Shown here: piece after piece, positions 33,184 through 40,936 of the stretch
How the letters are laid out: each line of letters opens with the position of its first letter
Numbering within the stretch: the stretch's first letter is position 1
NCBI RefSeq assembly: GCF_000725125.1
Contig: NZ_JFCB01000040.1
Location: forward strand, 1 to 53,097
Reading direction: 5' to 3'
Length of the DNA: 53,097 nucleotides
From: Streptomyces toyocaensis
Lineage (GTDB): Bacteria; Actinomycetota; Actinomycetes; Streptomycetales; Streptomycetaceae
Notes under the pieces: generated by a model
Told to the model about the DNA's origin: nothing
The model's database searches: none
Seen by the model: the letters and a program-made list of their open reading frames with translations, nothing else
Position numbers and translations under genes: made by a program

Positions 33184-34221
33184 TCAGGCGGCGGGCGCGT
33201 CCGCGTGGACGGCGGGCCGGCGCGAGGCGATGACCTTCTTCGCCAGCGAGCGCGGGCTGGTCAGGAAGCCCCAGCCCCACGACATGTGCATGGTGGCCAG
33301 GGCCACCGGGATCTGCAGCCGTGCCTTCAGCGGCAGTCCCCTGCCCGCGGGTATGGAGCCGGCCACGATCGCCGCGAGATAACCGCCCGGCACCAGGAAG
33401 CCCCACGGGGTGAGCACCGCGCCCACCAGGATCCCGGCCGCGATCGCGCACACCGCGGCCGGCGGGGCGAGGTAGCGCAGGTTGATGGAACCGGAGTGGT
33501 AGCGGGCCACGACGTGCCGCCAACGGCCGTAGTCCTTGTACTGCTTGGCCAGGGCGCGCACGCTCGGCCGGGGCCGGTACGACACCTTCAGCTCCGGCGA
33601 GAACCAGATCAGTCCGCCGGCCTCACGGATGCGGAAGTTCAGCTCCCAGTCCTGGGCGCGGATGAACTCCACGTTGTAGCCGCCCTGCTGCTCCAGCGCC
33701 TCGCGCCGGAACACACCCAGGTACACGGTCTCGGCGGCACCGGCCTCACCGCCGGTGTGGAAGGCGGCGTTGCCCACACCGATCCTGGACGTCATCGCGG
33801 CGGCGACGGCGTGCTCCCAGTCGTTCTCGCCCTCGGCGTGCATGATGCCGCCGACGTTCTGCGCGCCGGTCTCCTCCAGGAGCCGCACGGCGGTCGTGAT
33901 GTAGTTCGGGGAGAGCATCCCGTGCCCGTCGACGCGGACCACGATCGGATGGCGCGAGGCCTTGATCGCCGCGTTGAGGGCGGCCGGGGTGCGGCCGGTC
34001 GGATTGGGCACGGTGTGCACCCGCGGGTCCTCGGCCACGAGCTCGGCGGCGATCTCGTCCGTGCGGTCCGTGGACGGACCGAGGGCGATCACGACCTCCA
34101 TCTCGCCGGCGTACTCCTGGGCGAGGATCGCGCGGACGGCGCCACGCAGATGCCGCTCCTCGTTGAGGACGGGCATGATCACGGAAACGGCGGGGAGCCG
34201 CACGTCGGGATTGGCGTTCAT
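33184..34221 (-). CDS. GT2 family glycosyltransferase
   Basis: 345 residues. Family-2 transferase domain at about 10-240: VSVIMPVLNEERHLRGAVRAIL, EVVIALGPSTDRTDEIAAEL, the metal motif VRVDGHGMLSPNY (DxD replaced by DGH), and FIRAQDWELNFRIREAG with WELNFR in place of Q/RxxRW. Two or three C-terminal hydrophobic stretches (AAVCAIAAGILVGAVLTPWGFLVPGGYLAAIVAG) suggest membrane association. It is close to bacterial undecaprenyl-sugar or succinoglycan-type transferases. Its insertion between two LCP genes fits synthesis of the glycopolymer that LCP proteins attach. Donor and acceptor are unknown. Divergent from LCP5. Confidence 0.9.
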   Translation of the reverse strand: MNANPDVRLPAVSVIMPVLNEERHLRGAVRAILAQEYAGEMEVVIALGPSTDRTDEIAAELVAEDPRVHTVPNPTGRTPAALNAAIKASRHPIVVRVDGHGMLSPNYITTAVRLLEETGAQNVGGIMHAEGENDWEHAVAAAMTSRIGVGNAAFHTGGEAGAAETVYLGVFRREALEQQGGYNVEFIRAQDWELNFRIREAGGLIWFSPELKVSYRPRPSVRALAKQYKDYGRWRHVVARYHSGSINLRYLAPPAAVCAIAAGILVGAVLTPWGFLVPGGYLAAIVAGSIPAGRGLPLKARLQIPVALATMHMSWGWGFLTSPRSLAKKVIASRRPAVHADAPAA

Positions 34222-34348
34222 AGAGGGCTCACGTTACCGCGAACGGGGGACACGGTTGCGCGCGCCGGGGTGCTGTGCGCCGGGCCGCAGATCGTATCGG
34301 CCTACGGTGCTCGCATCCCCCGCACGGCCGTCCTCCGGAGGTGCCCCC

Positions 34349-35824
34349 TTGCCCACGCCGCCGCGGTCCCCCCGGCCCCGCAGCTCGTCCCGGCACCCGG
34401 CCCGCCCGCCCCGCCGGGGCCCGCGGCCGCCCGTGCCGCCGCGCCGCAAGCCGCGCTGGGCGATGCGCACCGTCACCACGCTGTCGGTCGTGGTGCTCGC
34501 CTCGGCCGGGATCGGACACGCGGTGCTCAGCAGCCTCGGCGAGGACATCACCCGGGTCGATCCGTTCCGCGACATGAAGAACCGGCCCGAGGCCGGCCAC
34601 GGCATGAACATCCTGCTCGTCGGCACCGACGGCCGGGAGCGGCTCGGCAGGGCGGAGCGGGAGAAGTACCGGCTCGGCGGGGCACCCTGCCACTGCACCG
34701 ACACGATCATGATCGTGCACATCTCGGAGAACCGGGACCGCGCCAGCGTGGTCAGCCTGCCCCGCGACTCCTACGCCGAGACGCCCCCGCACACCGACCG
34801 CGTGAGCGGCGAACAGCACCATGGGCACCCCCTCAAACTGAACGCGGCGTACGCGGAGGGCGGGCCGCGGCTGACCGTGCGGACGGTGGAGAAGATGACC
34901 CGGGTGAAGATCGACCACTACCTGGAGGTGGACTTCACCAGCTTCATGAAGACCGTCGACGTCGTCGGCGGGGTGCAGATCTGCACCGACCGGCACCTGA
35001 AGGACAGCCACACCGGCCTCGACCTGCCGGCGGGCCGGCACACCCTCAAGGGCGGCGAGGCCCTGCAGTACGTCCGGGCCCGGTATGTCGACGGCGCCTC
35101 CGACCTCGGCCGGATGAAGCGCCAGCAGCACTTCATGGCGGCACTGGTGGACCGCGCCACCTCCTCCGGGATCCTGCTGAACCCGATGAAGTTCCGCGAC
35201 GTGACCCGGGCCGTGCTCGGCTCGGTCCGCGCCGACAAGGGTTTCGGCACCGGCGAGCTGCTGGACCTCGGCCGGGCCATGCGGAACTTCTCGCCGTCCT
35301 CCTCCGAGTTCATGACGGTGCCCATCGCGAGGATGGGCTATGCCGTGAAGGGTGTCGGCTCGACGCTGAAGTGGGACACCGCGAAGGCCGAGCAGATCTT
35401 CGACGCGCTCCGCCGGGACCAGCCGCTCACCCTGCGCCGCTCCCCCGACGCGGCCCTGCGGGTGCCGGTGGACCCCCGGCAGATCCGCGTCCAGGTCGAG
35501 AACGGCACCCCCACCGCGGGCCTCGGCCGGCGCGTGGACGCGGCACTGGCGGCGACCGGCTTCCGCACCACCCGTGTCCCGGCCAACGCCGCCGAACGGA
35601 ACGTGCGGCGGACCGTCGTGGCCCACGATCCCCGCTGGGACCGCTCCGCGAAGTCCCTCGCGGCGGCCCTTCCCGGCAGCGAGCTGCGCGCGGTGAAGGG
35701 ACAGGGCCCCACGCTGAAGGTGATCGCGGGCACCGACTTCGTCAAGGTCCGCAAGGTGCGGGCCGAGGACCCGGGGCAGGGCGAGTTCGGGGTGGTGCGG
35801 GGCGACGAGGTGAACTGCTCCTGA
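34349..35824 (+). CDS. LCP family protein 5 with LytR_C domain
   Basis: 491 residues from a TTG start 7 nt after GGAGG. No ATG or GTG fits better before the membrane span. Pro/Arg-rich N-terminus, span at about 38-60 (MRTVTTLSVVVLASAGIGHAV), then the LCP domain: NILLVGTDGRERLGR, CTDTIMIVHISENRDRASVVSLPRDSYAETP, LNAAYAEGGPRLTVRTVEKMT, GEALQYVRARYVDGASDLGRMKRQQ. A LytR_C-like domain follows (IRVQVENGTPTAGLGRRVDAAL). Cysteines lie at other places than in LCP1-4 (PCHC before the core motif, ICTD, NCS at the end). Closer to LCP6 in the LNAAYAE part. It is followed after 4 bp by the convergent thioesterase stop. Confidence 0.93.
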   Translation: MPTPPRSPRPRSSSRHPARPPRRGPRPPVPPRRKPRWAMRTVTTLSVVVLASAGIGHAVLSSLGEDITRVDPFRDMKNRPEAGHGMNILLVGTDGRERLGRAEREKYRLGGAPCHCTDTIMIVHISENRDRASVVSLPRDSYAETPPHTDRVSGEQHHGHPLKLNAAYAEGGPRLTVRTVEKMTRVKIDHYLEVDFTSFMKTVDVVGGVQICTDRHLKDSHTGLDLPAGRHTLKGGEALQYVRARYVDGASDLGRMKRQQHFMAALVDRATSSGILLNPMKFRDVTRAVLGSVRADKGFGTGELLDLGRAMRNFSPSSSEFMTVPIARMGYAVKGVGSTLKWDTAKAEQIFDALRRDQPLTLRRSPDAALRVPVDPRQIRVQVENGTPTAGLGRRVDAALAATGFRTTRVPANAAERNVRRTVVAHDPRWDRSAKSLAAALPGSELRAVKGQGPTLKVIAGTDFVKVRKVRAEDPGQGEFGVVRGDEVNCS

Positions 35825-35828
35825 GGCC

Positions 35829-36386
35829 CTAGTCCTCGAAGCCCTCCGCCGCCCGCTTCTCGCGCAGTTCCATGATCGCCCGGCGCCGGGCCAGCCGGTG
35901 CGTGCGGCGGATCTGGGCCTCCTGGTAGCGGCGCTTGTCCTGCTCGGTCTCCGGTATCACCGGCGGCACCCGGCGCGGCTTGCCGTCGGCGTCGACGGCC
36001 GCGAACACCAGGTAGGCGGAGCCGACCTGGGTGGCCGGAGCCGACTCGTTCCAGCGCTCCGCCAGTACCCGCACGCCGACCTCCATCGAGGTCCGGCCGG
36101 CCCAGTTGACCTGGGCTTTCACATGGACCAGGTCACCGACGCGGACCGGCTCGAGGAACGCCATCTCGTCCATGGAGGCGGTGACGGCAGGGCCTCCCGA
36201 GTGCCGTCCGGCGACGGCGCCCGCCGCGTCGTCGACCAACTTCATGATCACCCCTCCGTGCACCGTGCCCAGGAGGTTGGTGTCGTTGTGGGTCATGATG
36301 TGGCTGAGGGTCGTACGGGACGCCGCGATGGGCTTGCCCGGGATGTCCGGACTCTCCGTGGCTGCGGCTGTGGCCTGGTCTGTCAT
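35829..36386 (-). CDS. Acyl-CoA thioesterase (hotdog fold)
   Basis: 185 residues. One hotdog domain of the acyl-CoA hydrolase type (about 20-140): TLSHIMTHNDTNLLGTVHGGVIMKLVDDAAGAVAGRHSG with the catalytic Asn/Asp of this family, then VTASMDEMAFLEPVRVGDLVHVKAQVNWAGRTSMEVGVRV. The C-terminal 40 residues are basic and helical (RRYQEAQIRRTHRLARRRA). It hydrolyses acyl-CoA; chain length is unknown. The ATG at 36386 was chosen over a GTG 9 bp upstream because the family starts here and AAGG is at suitable distance. It lies between two LCP genes on the opposite strand and probably has nothing to do with them. Confidence 0.92.
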   Translation of the reverse strand: MTDQATAAATESPDIPGKPIAASRTTLSHIMTHNDTNLLGTVHGGVIMKLVDDAAGAVAGRHSGGPAVTASMDEMAFLEPVRVGDLVHVKAQVNWAGRTSMEVGVRVLAERWNESAPATQVGSAYLVFAAVDADGKPRRVPPVIPETEQDKRRYQEAQIRRTHRLARRRAIMELREKRAAEGFED

Positions 36387-36506
36387 GGACTCCACCTTAT
36401 GCCGACGTGTCGTCCGCCCCGTTCTGTGTCAGCTTCGCAACAGCGCTGCCCTGATTTTCCGACGACCCTTGTATGGCGCAGTGCCCGGACCTGCACACTG
36501 TCTCCC

Positions 36507-37778
36507 ATGACTGATTGGCCCGAGGCACGGTCCGACGACAACCGCGGCGGACACTACGGACGCGGGAGCGCGAGCGCACAGCCCGAGAGCGCCCGCGTCA
36601 TGCGGCAGGTCCGCCGCGGCCCGGCGGCCCCTCCCGGGCAGGGCGCCTACGGCGGCGTCCCGCAGCAGCCGTCGTACGTGGACGGGCGCGGCCACGGCCC
36701 GGACGGCTACGACAGCGGCTACAACACGGGCCAGGTCTACGGCACGCCCGGCGGCGGTGGCCCCGGCGGTGACGGCGGCTACGGCCCGCAGCGTCCCGCT
36801 CCCGACTGGCGCCGCCGCATCAAGTGGACGGCGATCACCCTGGTGACGGTGCTGGTCGTGACGACCGTCGGCACCTACTTCTGGGCCGACTCCAAGCTCA
36901 ACCGCGAGGTCGACCTGTCGAAGGTGATCGAGCGGCCGGAGAAGGGCTCGGGCACCAATTACCTGATCGTGGGCTCCGACAGCCGCGCGGGCATGTCCGC
37001 CGAGGACAAGAAGAGGCTGCGCACCGGGTCCGCCGAGGGCAAGCGCACGGACTCGATGATGATCCTGCACACCGGCGACAACGGCCCCACCCTCATCTCG
37101 CTGCCCCGGGACTCGAACGTCGAGATCCCGTCCTTCAAGGGGTCCGAGTCGGGCAAGACCTACCCCGCGACCGGCCGGCAGGTGAAGCTCAACGCCGCCT
37201 ACGCGGAGGACGGGCCCGAGCTGCTCGTCCGCACGGTCGAGTTCAACACCGGCCTGCACATCGACCACTACGTGGAGATCGGCTTCGCCGGCTTCGCGAA
37301 CATCGTGGACGCGGTCGGCGGCGTGGAGATGGACATCCCGCAGGACATCAAGGACACCAAGTCCGGCGCCGACCTCAAGAAGGGCAAGCAGACCCTGAAC
37401 GGCGAGGAGGCCCTCGCGTTCGTCCGCACCCGCTACGCGCTGGCGGGCTCGGACCTGGACCGTACGAAGAACCAGCAGAAGTTCCTGTCCGCCCTCGCCA
37501 ACCAGGTGGCCACGCCGGGCACGGTCCTCAACCCCTTCCGGCTGTACCCGACCATGGGCGCCGGCCTGGACTCCCTGATCGTCGACAAGGACATGGGCCT
37601 GTTCGACCTGGCCGACATGTTCTGGTCGATGAAGGGCGTCAGTGGAGGCGAGGGCACGTCCATGAACATGCCGATCGCCGGTTCCAGCGGCGGCAATCTG
37701 CTGTGGGACAAGGCCAAGGTGAAGCAGCTGGTGAACCAGCTGAACAACGACGAGAAGGTCACCGTCACGAGCAACTGA
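36507..37778 (+). CDS. LCP family protein 6 (no LytR_C domain, no cysteines)
   Basis: 423 residues. The cytosolic N-terminus (1-105) is Gly/Tyr/Gln rich (for example GGVPQQPSYVDGRGHGPDGY), followed by a span (WTAITLVTVLVVTTVGTYFW) and an LCP domain: YLIVGSDSRAGMSAEDKK, RTDSMMILHTGDNGPTLISLPRDSNVEIP, LNAAYAEDGPELLVRTVEFNTG, GVEMDIPQDIKDTKSGADLKKG, EEALAFVRTRYALAGSDLDRTKNQQ. It has no Cys at all, unlike the other five. No ribosome binding site precedes the ATG at 36507, so it may be leaderless. It appears to be the most typical LCP and could be the housekeeping copy, an inference from its difference from the tandem set. Confidence 0.93.
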   Translation: MTDWPEARSDDNRGGHYGRGSASAQPESARVMRQVRRGPAAPPGQGAYGGVPQQPSYVDGRGHGPDGYDSGYNTGQVYGTPGGGGPGGDGGYGPQRPAPDWRRRIKWTAITLVTVLVVTTVGTYFWADSKLNREVDLSKVIERPEKGSGTNYLIVGSDSRAGMSAEDKKRLRTGSAEGKRTDSMMILHTGDNGPTLISLPRDSNVEIPSFKGSESGKTYPATGRQVKLNAAYAEDGPELLVRTVEFNTGLHIDHYVEIGFAGFANIVDAVGGVEMDIPQDIKDTKSGADLKKGKQTLNGEEALAFVRTRYALAGSDLDRTKNQQKFLSALANQVATPGTVLNPFRLYPTMGAGLDSLIVDKDMGLFDLADMFWSMKGVSGGEGTSMNMPIAGSSGGNLLWDKAKVKQLVNQLNNDEKVTVTSN

Positions 37779-37789
37779 CGGGGGCGAGC

Positions 37790-37826
37790 CGGCCGAGGGC
37801 ACCCCCGCCGGGGGTGCCCTCGGCCG
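37790..37826. terminator. Bidirectional terminator between LCP6 and the copper-binding gene
   Basis: CGGCCGAGGGCACCCCC (37790-37806) and GGGGGTGCCCTCGGCCG (37810-37826) form a perfect 17-bp stem with a GCC loop between two convergent genes. Confidence 0.85.
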
Positions 37827-37839
37827 CTTCCCGGCGGCG

Positions 37840-38205
37840 TCACATCGTGGCGCCCGCCATGGCGCGGCACATCTCGGAGCAGCGGCGACAGGACTCCGCG
37901 CAGCGCATCATCCGGTCGTCGTCCGGCATGGACATGCACGCCTCGGCGCACATGTCGCACGCCTGCGCGCACATCATGCACATCTCGTTGGCCAGCGGTG
38001 AGCGGCGCATCATCATGTCCGCGCACATGCGGGTGAGCTCCGAGCAGTCCATGAGCGCCCGCATGATCTGCATCCGGTCCTGGCCGCCCCTCTGCAGACA
38101 GGAGCTCATGGTCTCCTCGCACACACCGTGGCAGGACATGCAGGCCTGGACGCAGTCCTGCATCTGCCGGCTCATCGGTTCCGTGGTGGGCTGCTGCTGG
38201 GTCAT
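37840..38205 (-). CDS. Cys-rich four-helix-bundle copper-binding protein (Csp-like)
   Basis: 121 residues with 16 Cys and many Met, placed with helical spacing (CVQACMSCHGVCEETMSSC; CMMCAQACDMCAEAC; CAESCRRCSEMC). This is the pattern of copper storage proteins (Csp), whose four-helix bundle is lined with Cys that hold many Cu(I) ions. There is no Tat or Sec signal, so a cytosolic Csp3-like form is likely. The ATG at 38205 follows GGGAGGA. No copper-resistance genes or CsoR-type repressor are seen nearby. It is divergent from the phospholipase D gene with a gap of about 190 bp. Confidence 0.88.
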   Translation of the reverse strand: MTQQQPTTEPMSRQMQDCVQACMSCHGVCEETMSSCLQRGGQDRMQIMRALMDCSELTRMCADMMMRRSPLANEMCMMCAQACDMCAEACMSMPDDDRMMRCAESCRRCSEMCRAMAGATM

Positions 38206-38391
38206 GGTTCCTCCCGGGGACGCCGGGGACCGGTGCCCGGCCCCGCCCCTCCGTCCTACGCCCTCCACCCCATGACCACCACAGGACGGGATGTCCGTGT
38301 GGAAATGCGGGCAACGGCAAGAAGAGGTGGGGCGCCCGGATCGGACCGACGACGTGACGAGGGCTCGACGAGTGGCACAGGGAGAGCAGGC

Positions 38392-39555
38392 ATGACACCA
38401 CAGGCGGAGAGACAGCGGCTGCGCAGACGGCTGGAGCGGCTCATCGGCATCGCCGCGACCGAGGGCAACGAACTCGTGCCGCTGCGCAACGGCGACCAGA
38501 TCTTCCCCGCGATGCTGGCGGCCGTCCGTGCCGCGGAACACACCGTCGACATGATGACCTTCGTCTACTGGCGGGGCGACATCGCGCGGGAGTTCGCCGA
38601 CGCCCTGTCCGACCGGGCCCACGCGGGAGTCCGCGTGCGCCTGCTGCTGGACGGTTTCGGGGCCAAGGAGATAGAGCCGGAGCTGCTTCGGACCATGGAG
38701 GAGGCCGGCGTCCAGGTGGCCTGGTTCCGCAAGCCCACGCGGCTGTCGCCGATGCGGCAGAACCACCGCTGCCACCGCAAGGTCCTGGTCACCGACGAGC
38801 ACACCGCCTTCACCGGGGGCGTCGGCATCGCCGAGGAGTGGTGCGGCGACGCCCGCAACCCCGACGAGTGGCGCGACACCCACGTCCGGGTCCGGGGTCC
38901 CGCCGTGGACGGCATAGCCGCGGCCTTCGCCCAGAACTGGGCCGAGTGCCACGACGACCTGTACGACGAGCACGACCGGTTCACCTCCCAGCAACAGCCC
39001 GGGAGCGCCACGGTCCAGGTGGTGCGCGGCTCGGCGAGCTTCGGCTGGCAGGACATGCAGACACTGCTGCGCGTCGTGATCACCTCGGCGCGGGAACGCT
39101 TCCGGCTGGCCACCGCCTACTTCGCGCCCGACGTCTACTTCATCGACCTCCTGGCCGCCGCCGCCCGCCGGGGGGTGCGGGTGGAGATCCTGCTGCCGGG
39201 ACCGCACACCGACCAGCGGGCGTGTCTGCTGGCCGGACGGCAGCACTACCAGACGCTGGTCGACGCCGGTGTGGAGGTGCGGGAGTACCAGCCGACCATG
39301 CTCCACACGAAGATCATCACGGTGGACGGCGTCTGCTCCCTCATCGGCTCCACCAATTTCAACCGCCGCTCGCTGGAGCACGACGAGGAGGTCATGCTGG
39401 CCGTCCTCGACGAGGACTTCACCGCCCAGCTCGACTCCGACTTCGACGCCGACCACAAGCTGAGCGAGCCGATCGACCCGGCCCGCTGGAGGCGGCGCCC
39501 GCTGCGGGAGCGCCTCGCCGAGGCCTCGGTCACGCCGATCCGGCGTTTCCTGTGA
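38392..39555 (+). CDS. Phospholipase D/cardiolipin synthase family protein
   Basis: 387 residues. Two HKD motifs, HRKVLVTD (in HRCHRKVLVTDEHTAFTGG) and HTKIITVD (in LHTKIITVDGVCSLIGSTNFN), form the usual pseudo-dimeric active site for phosphatidyl transfer. Around them are FVYWRGDIAREFADAL and FAPDVYFIDLLAAAARRGVRVEILLPG. Unlike typical cardiolipin synthases, no N-terminal membrane spans are present from the chosen ATG (38392, after GGGAGAG); an upstream in-frame ATG at 38272 would not add any either. It is probably a membrane-surface phospholipid-modifying enzyme. Cardiolipin synthesis is plausible but not proven. Confidence 0.88.
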   Translation: MTPQAERQRLRRRLERLIGIAATEGNELVPLRNGDQIFPAMLAAVRAAEHTVDMMTFVYWRGDIAREFADALSDRAHAGVRVRLLLDGFGAKEIEPELLRTMEEAGVQVAWFRKPTRLSPMRQNHRCHRKVLVTDEHTAFTGGVGIAEEWCGDARNPDEWRDTHVRVRGPAVDGIAAAFAQNWAECHDDLYDEHDRFTSQQQPGSATVQVVRGSASFGWQDMQTLLRVVITSARERFRLATAYFAPDVYFIDLLAAAARRGVRVEILLPGPHTDQRACLLAGRQHYQTLVDAGVEVREYQPTMLHTKIITVDGVCSLIGSTNFNRRSLEHDEEVMLAVLDEDFTAQLDSDFDADHKLSEPIDPARWRRRPLRERLAEASVTPIRRFL

Positions 39556-39559
39556 GCCG

Positions 39560-39588
39560 CTCCCGGGCCGGACGCACCGGCCCGGGAG
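39560..39588. terminator. Bidirectional terminator between the PLD and acyl-CoA dehydrogenase genes
   Basis: CTCCCGGGCCGG (39560-39571) and CCGGCCCGGGAG (39577-39588) make a perfect 12-bp stem with an ACGCA loop between convergent stops. Confidence 0.8.
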
Positions 39589-39597
39589 GGGGAAGGG

Positions 39598-40755
39598 CTA
39601 CGGCAGGTTGCGGGCCATGACGATGCGCTGGACCTGGTTCGTGCCTTCGTAAATCTGCGTGATCTTCGCGTCGCGCATCATCCGCTCGACCGGGTAGTCG
39701 CGGGTGTAGCCGTAGCCGCCGAGGAGCTGGACGGCGTCCGTGGTGACCTCCATGGCGACGTCGGAGGCGAAGCACTTGGCGGCGGCGCCCTGGAAGGTCA
39801 GGTCGCTGTCACCGCGCTCGGACTTGGCCGCGGCGGCGTAGGTGAGCTGGCGGGCGGCCTCGATCTTCATCGCCATGTCGGCGAGCATGAACTGGATGCC
39901 CTGGAAGTCGGCGATCGGCTTGCCGAACTGCTTGCGCTCCTGGACGTAGCCCTTGGCGTAGTCGAGGGCGCCCTGGGCGATGCCGAGGGCCTGGGCGGCG
40001 ATGGTGATGCGGGTGTGGTCCAGCGTCTTCATCGCGGTGGCGAAGCCGGTGCCCTCCTCGCCGATCATGCGGTCGGCGGGGATGCGGACGTTGTCCAGGT
40101 AGACCTCGCGGGTCGGCGAGCCCTTGATGCCGAGCTTCTTCTCGGGGGCACCGAAGGAGACGCCCTCGTCGGACTTCTCGACGACGAAGGCGGAGATGCC
40201 CTTGGAACGCTTGGTGGGGTCGGTGACCGCCATCACGGTGTAGTACTCGGACTCGCCGGCGTTGGTGATCCAGCGCTTCACGCCGTTGAGGACGTAGTGG
40301 TCGCCGTCGCGGACGGCCCTGGTCTTCATGCCGGCGGCGTCGGAGCCGGCGTCCGGCTCGGAGAGGCAGTACGAGAACATCGCGTCGCCCTTGGCGAGCG
40401 GCGTCATGTACTTCTTCTTCAGCGCCTCGGAGCCGGAGAGGATGACCGGCAGCGAGCCCAGCTTGTTCACGGCGGGGATGAGGGAGGAGGACGCGCAGAC
40501 GCGGGCCACCTCCTCGATCACGATGACCGTCGCGAGGGCGTCCGCGCCGGCGCCGCCGAACTCCTCGGGTACGTGGACGGCGTGCAGGTCGCCCGCGACG
40601 AGCGCGTCGAGCGCCTCGCGGGGGAAGCGGGCCTCCTCGTCCACCGCGGCGGCGTACGGCGCGATCTTCGCCTCGGCCAGTGCGCGGACGGCGTCGCGGA
40701 GCATGTCGTGCTCCTCGGACGGGCGGTACAGGTCGAAGTCAGCCGATCCGGCCAA
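39598..40755 (-). CDS. Acyl-CoA dehydrogenase
   Basis: 385 residues, a full FAD-dependent acyl-CoA dehydrogenase. Signatures: AMFSYCLSEPDAGSDAAGM, KRWITNAGESEYYTVMAV, GFATAMKTLDHTRITIAAQALGIAQGALDYA, and the catalytic Glu in ITQIYEGTNQVQRIVMARNLP near the end. The start is a TTG at 40755, the only start giving the conserved MAGSADFDLYRPSEEHD; a GGAG lies 11 nt upstream. From memory it resembles AcdH of S. coelicolor (SCO3051), linked to branched-chain acyl-CoA catabolism, and FadE25 of mycobacteria. Its upstream region holds A/T-rich elements that may bind a TetR-type regulator. Divergent from the UDP-glucose dehydrogenase gene. Confidence 0.95.
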   Translation of the reverse strand: MAGSADFDLYRPSEEHDMLRDAVRALAEAKIAPYAAAVDEEARFPREALDALVAGDLHAVHVPEEFGGAGADALATVIVIEEVARVCASSSLIPAVNKLGSLPVILSGSEALKKKYMTPLAKGDAMFSYCLSEPDAGSDAAGMKTRAVRDGDHYVLNGVKRWITNAGESEYYTVMAVTDPTKRSKGISAFVVEKSDEGVSFGAPEKKLGIKGSPTREVYLDNVRIPADRMIGEEGTGFATAMKTLDHTRITIAAQALGIAQGALDYAKGYVQERKQFGKPIADFQGIQFMLADMAMKIEAARQLTYAAAAKSERGDSDLTFQGAAAKCFASDVAMEVTTDAVQLLGGYGYTRDYPVERMMRDAKITQIYEGTNQVQRIVMARNLP

Positions 40756-40829
40756 GGTTTCTCACGCTCCAAAACACTGCGATGCTGATCACGCTAACTA
40801 CCGTTAAGTAACTCGAATTTTATGCCTTC

Positions 40830-40845
40830 ATCCACGGTCGTGGAT
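40830..40845. promoter_or_regulatory. Palindromic operator-like site between acyl-CoA dehydrogenase and UDP-glucose dehydrogenase genes
   Basis: ATCCACG and CGTGGAT, separated by GT, form a perfect inverted repeat. It lies 75 bp upstream of one gene and 92 bp upstream of the other. A direct repeat AGTTA (minus strand, about 40795-40813) lies next to it in an A/T-rich patch. Confidence 0.4.
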
Positions 40846-40892
40846 AGGTGAGCTTGACGACAGCCGACCGGTGCCCGTCCCGGTTCCCCGGA

Positions 40893-40898
40893 TATGCT
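40893..40898 (+). promoter_or_regulatory. Possible -10 box of the UDP-glucose dehydrogenase gene
   Basis: TATGCT lies 38 nt upstream of the ATG at 40937. No clear -35 box stands at the proper distance; the nearest TTGACG (40854-40859) is too far. Confidence 0.3.
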
Positions 40899-40936
40899 CG
40901 GGCGCGCCCTGCCTGCCGATGACCCCTGGAGCACCC

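Noticed and set aside
33962..34348. N-terminal extension of LCP5 antisense to the GT2 gene
   Set aside because: A TTG with a good GGAGG at 34349 gives the normal short basic N-terminus before the membrane span.
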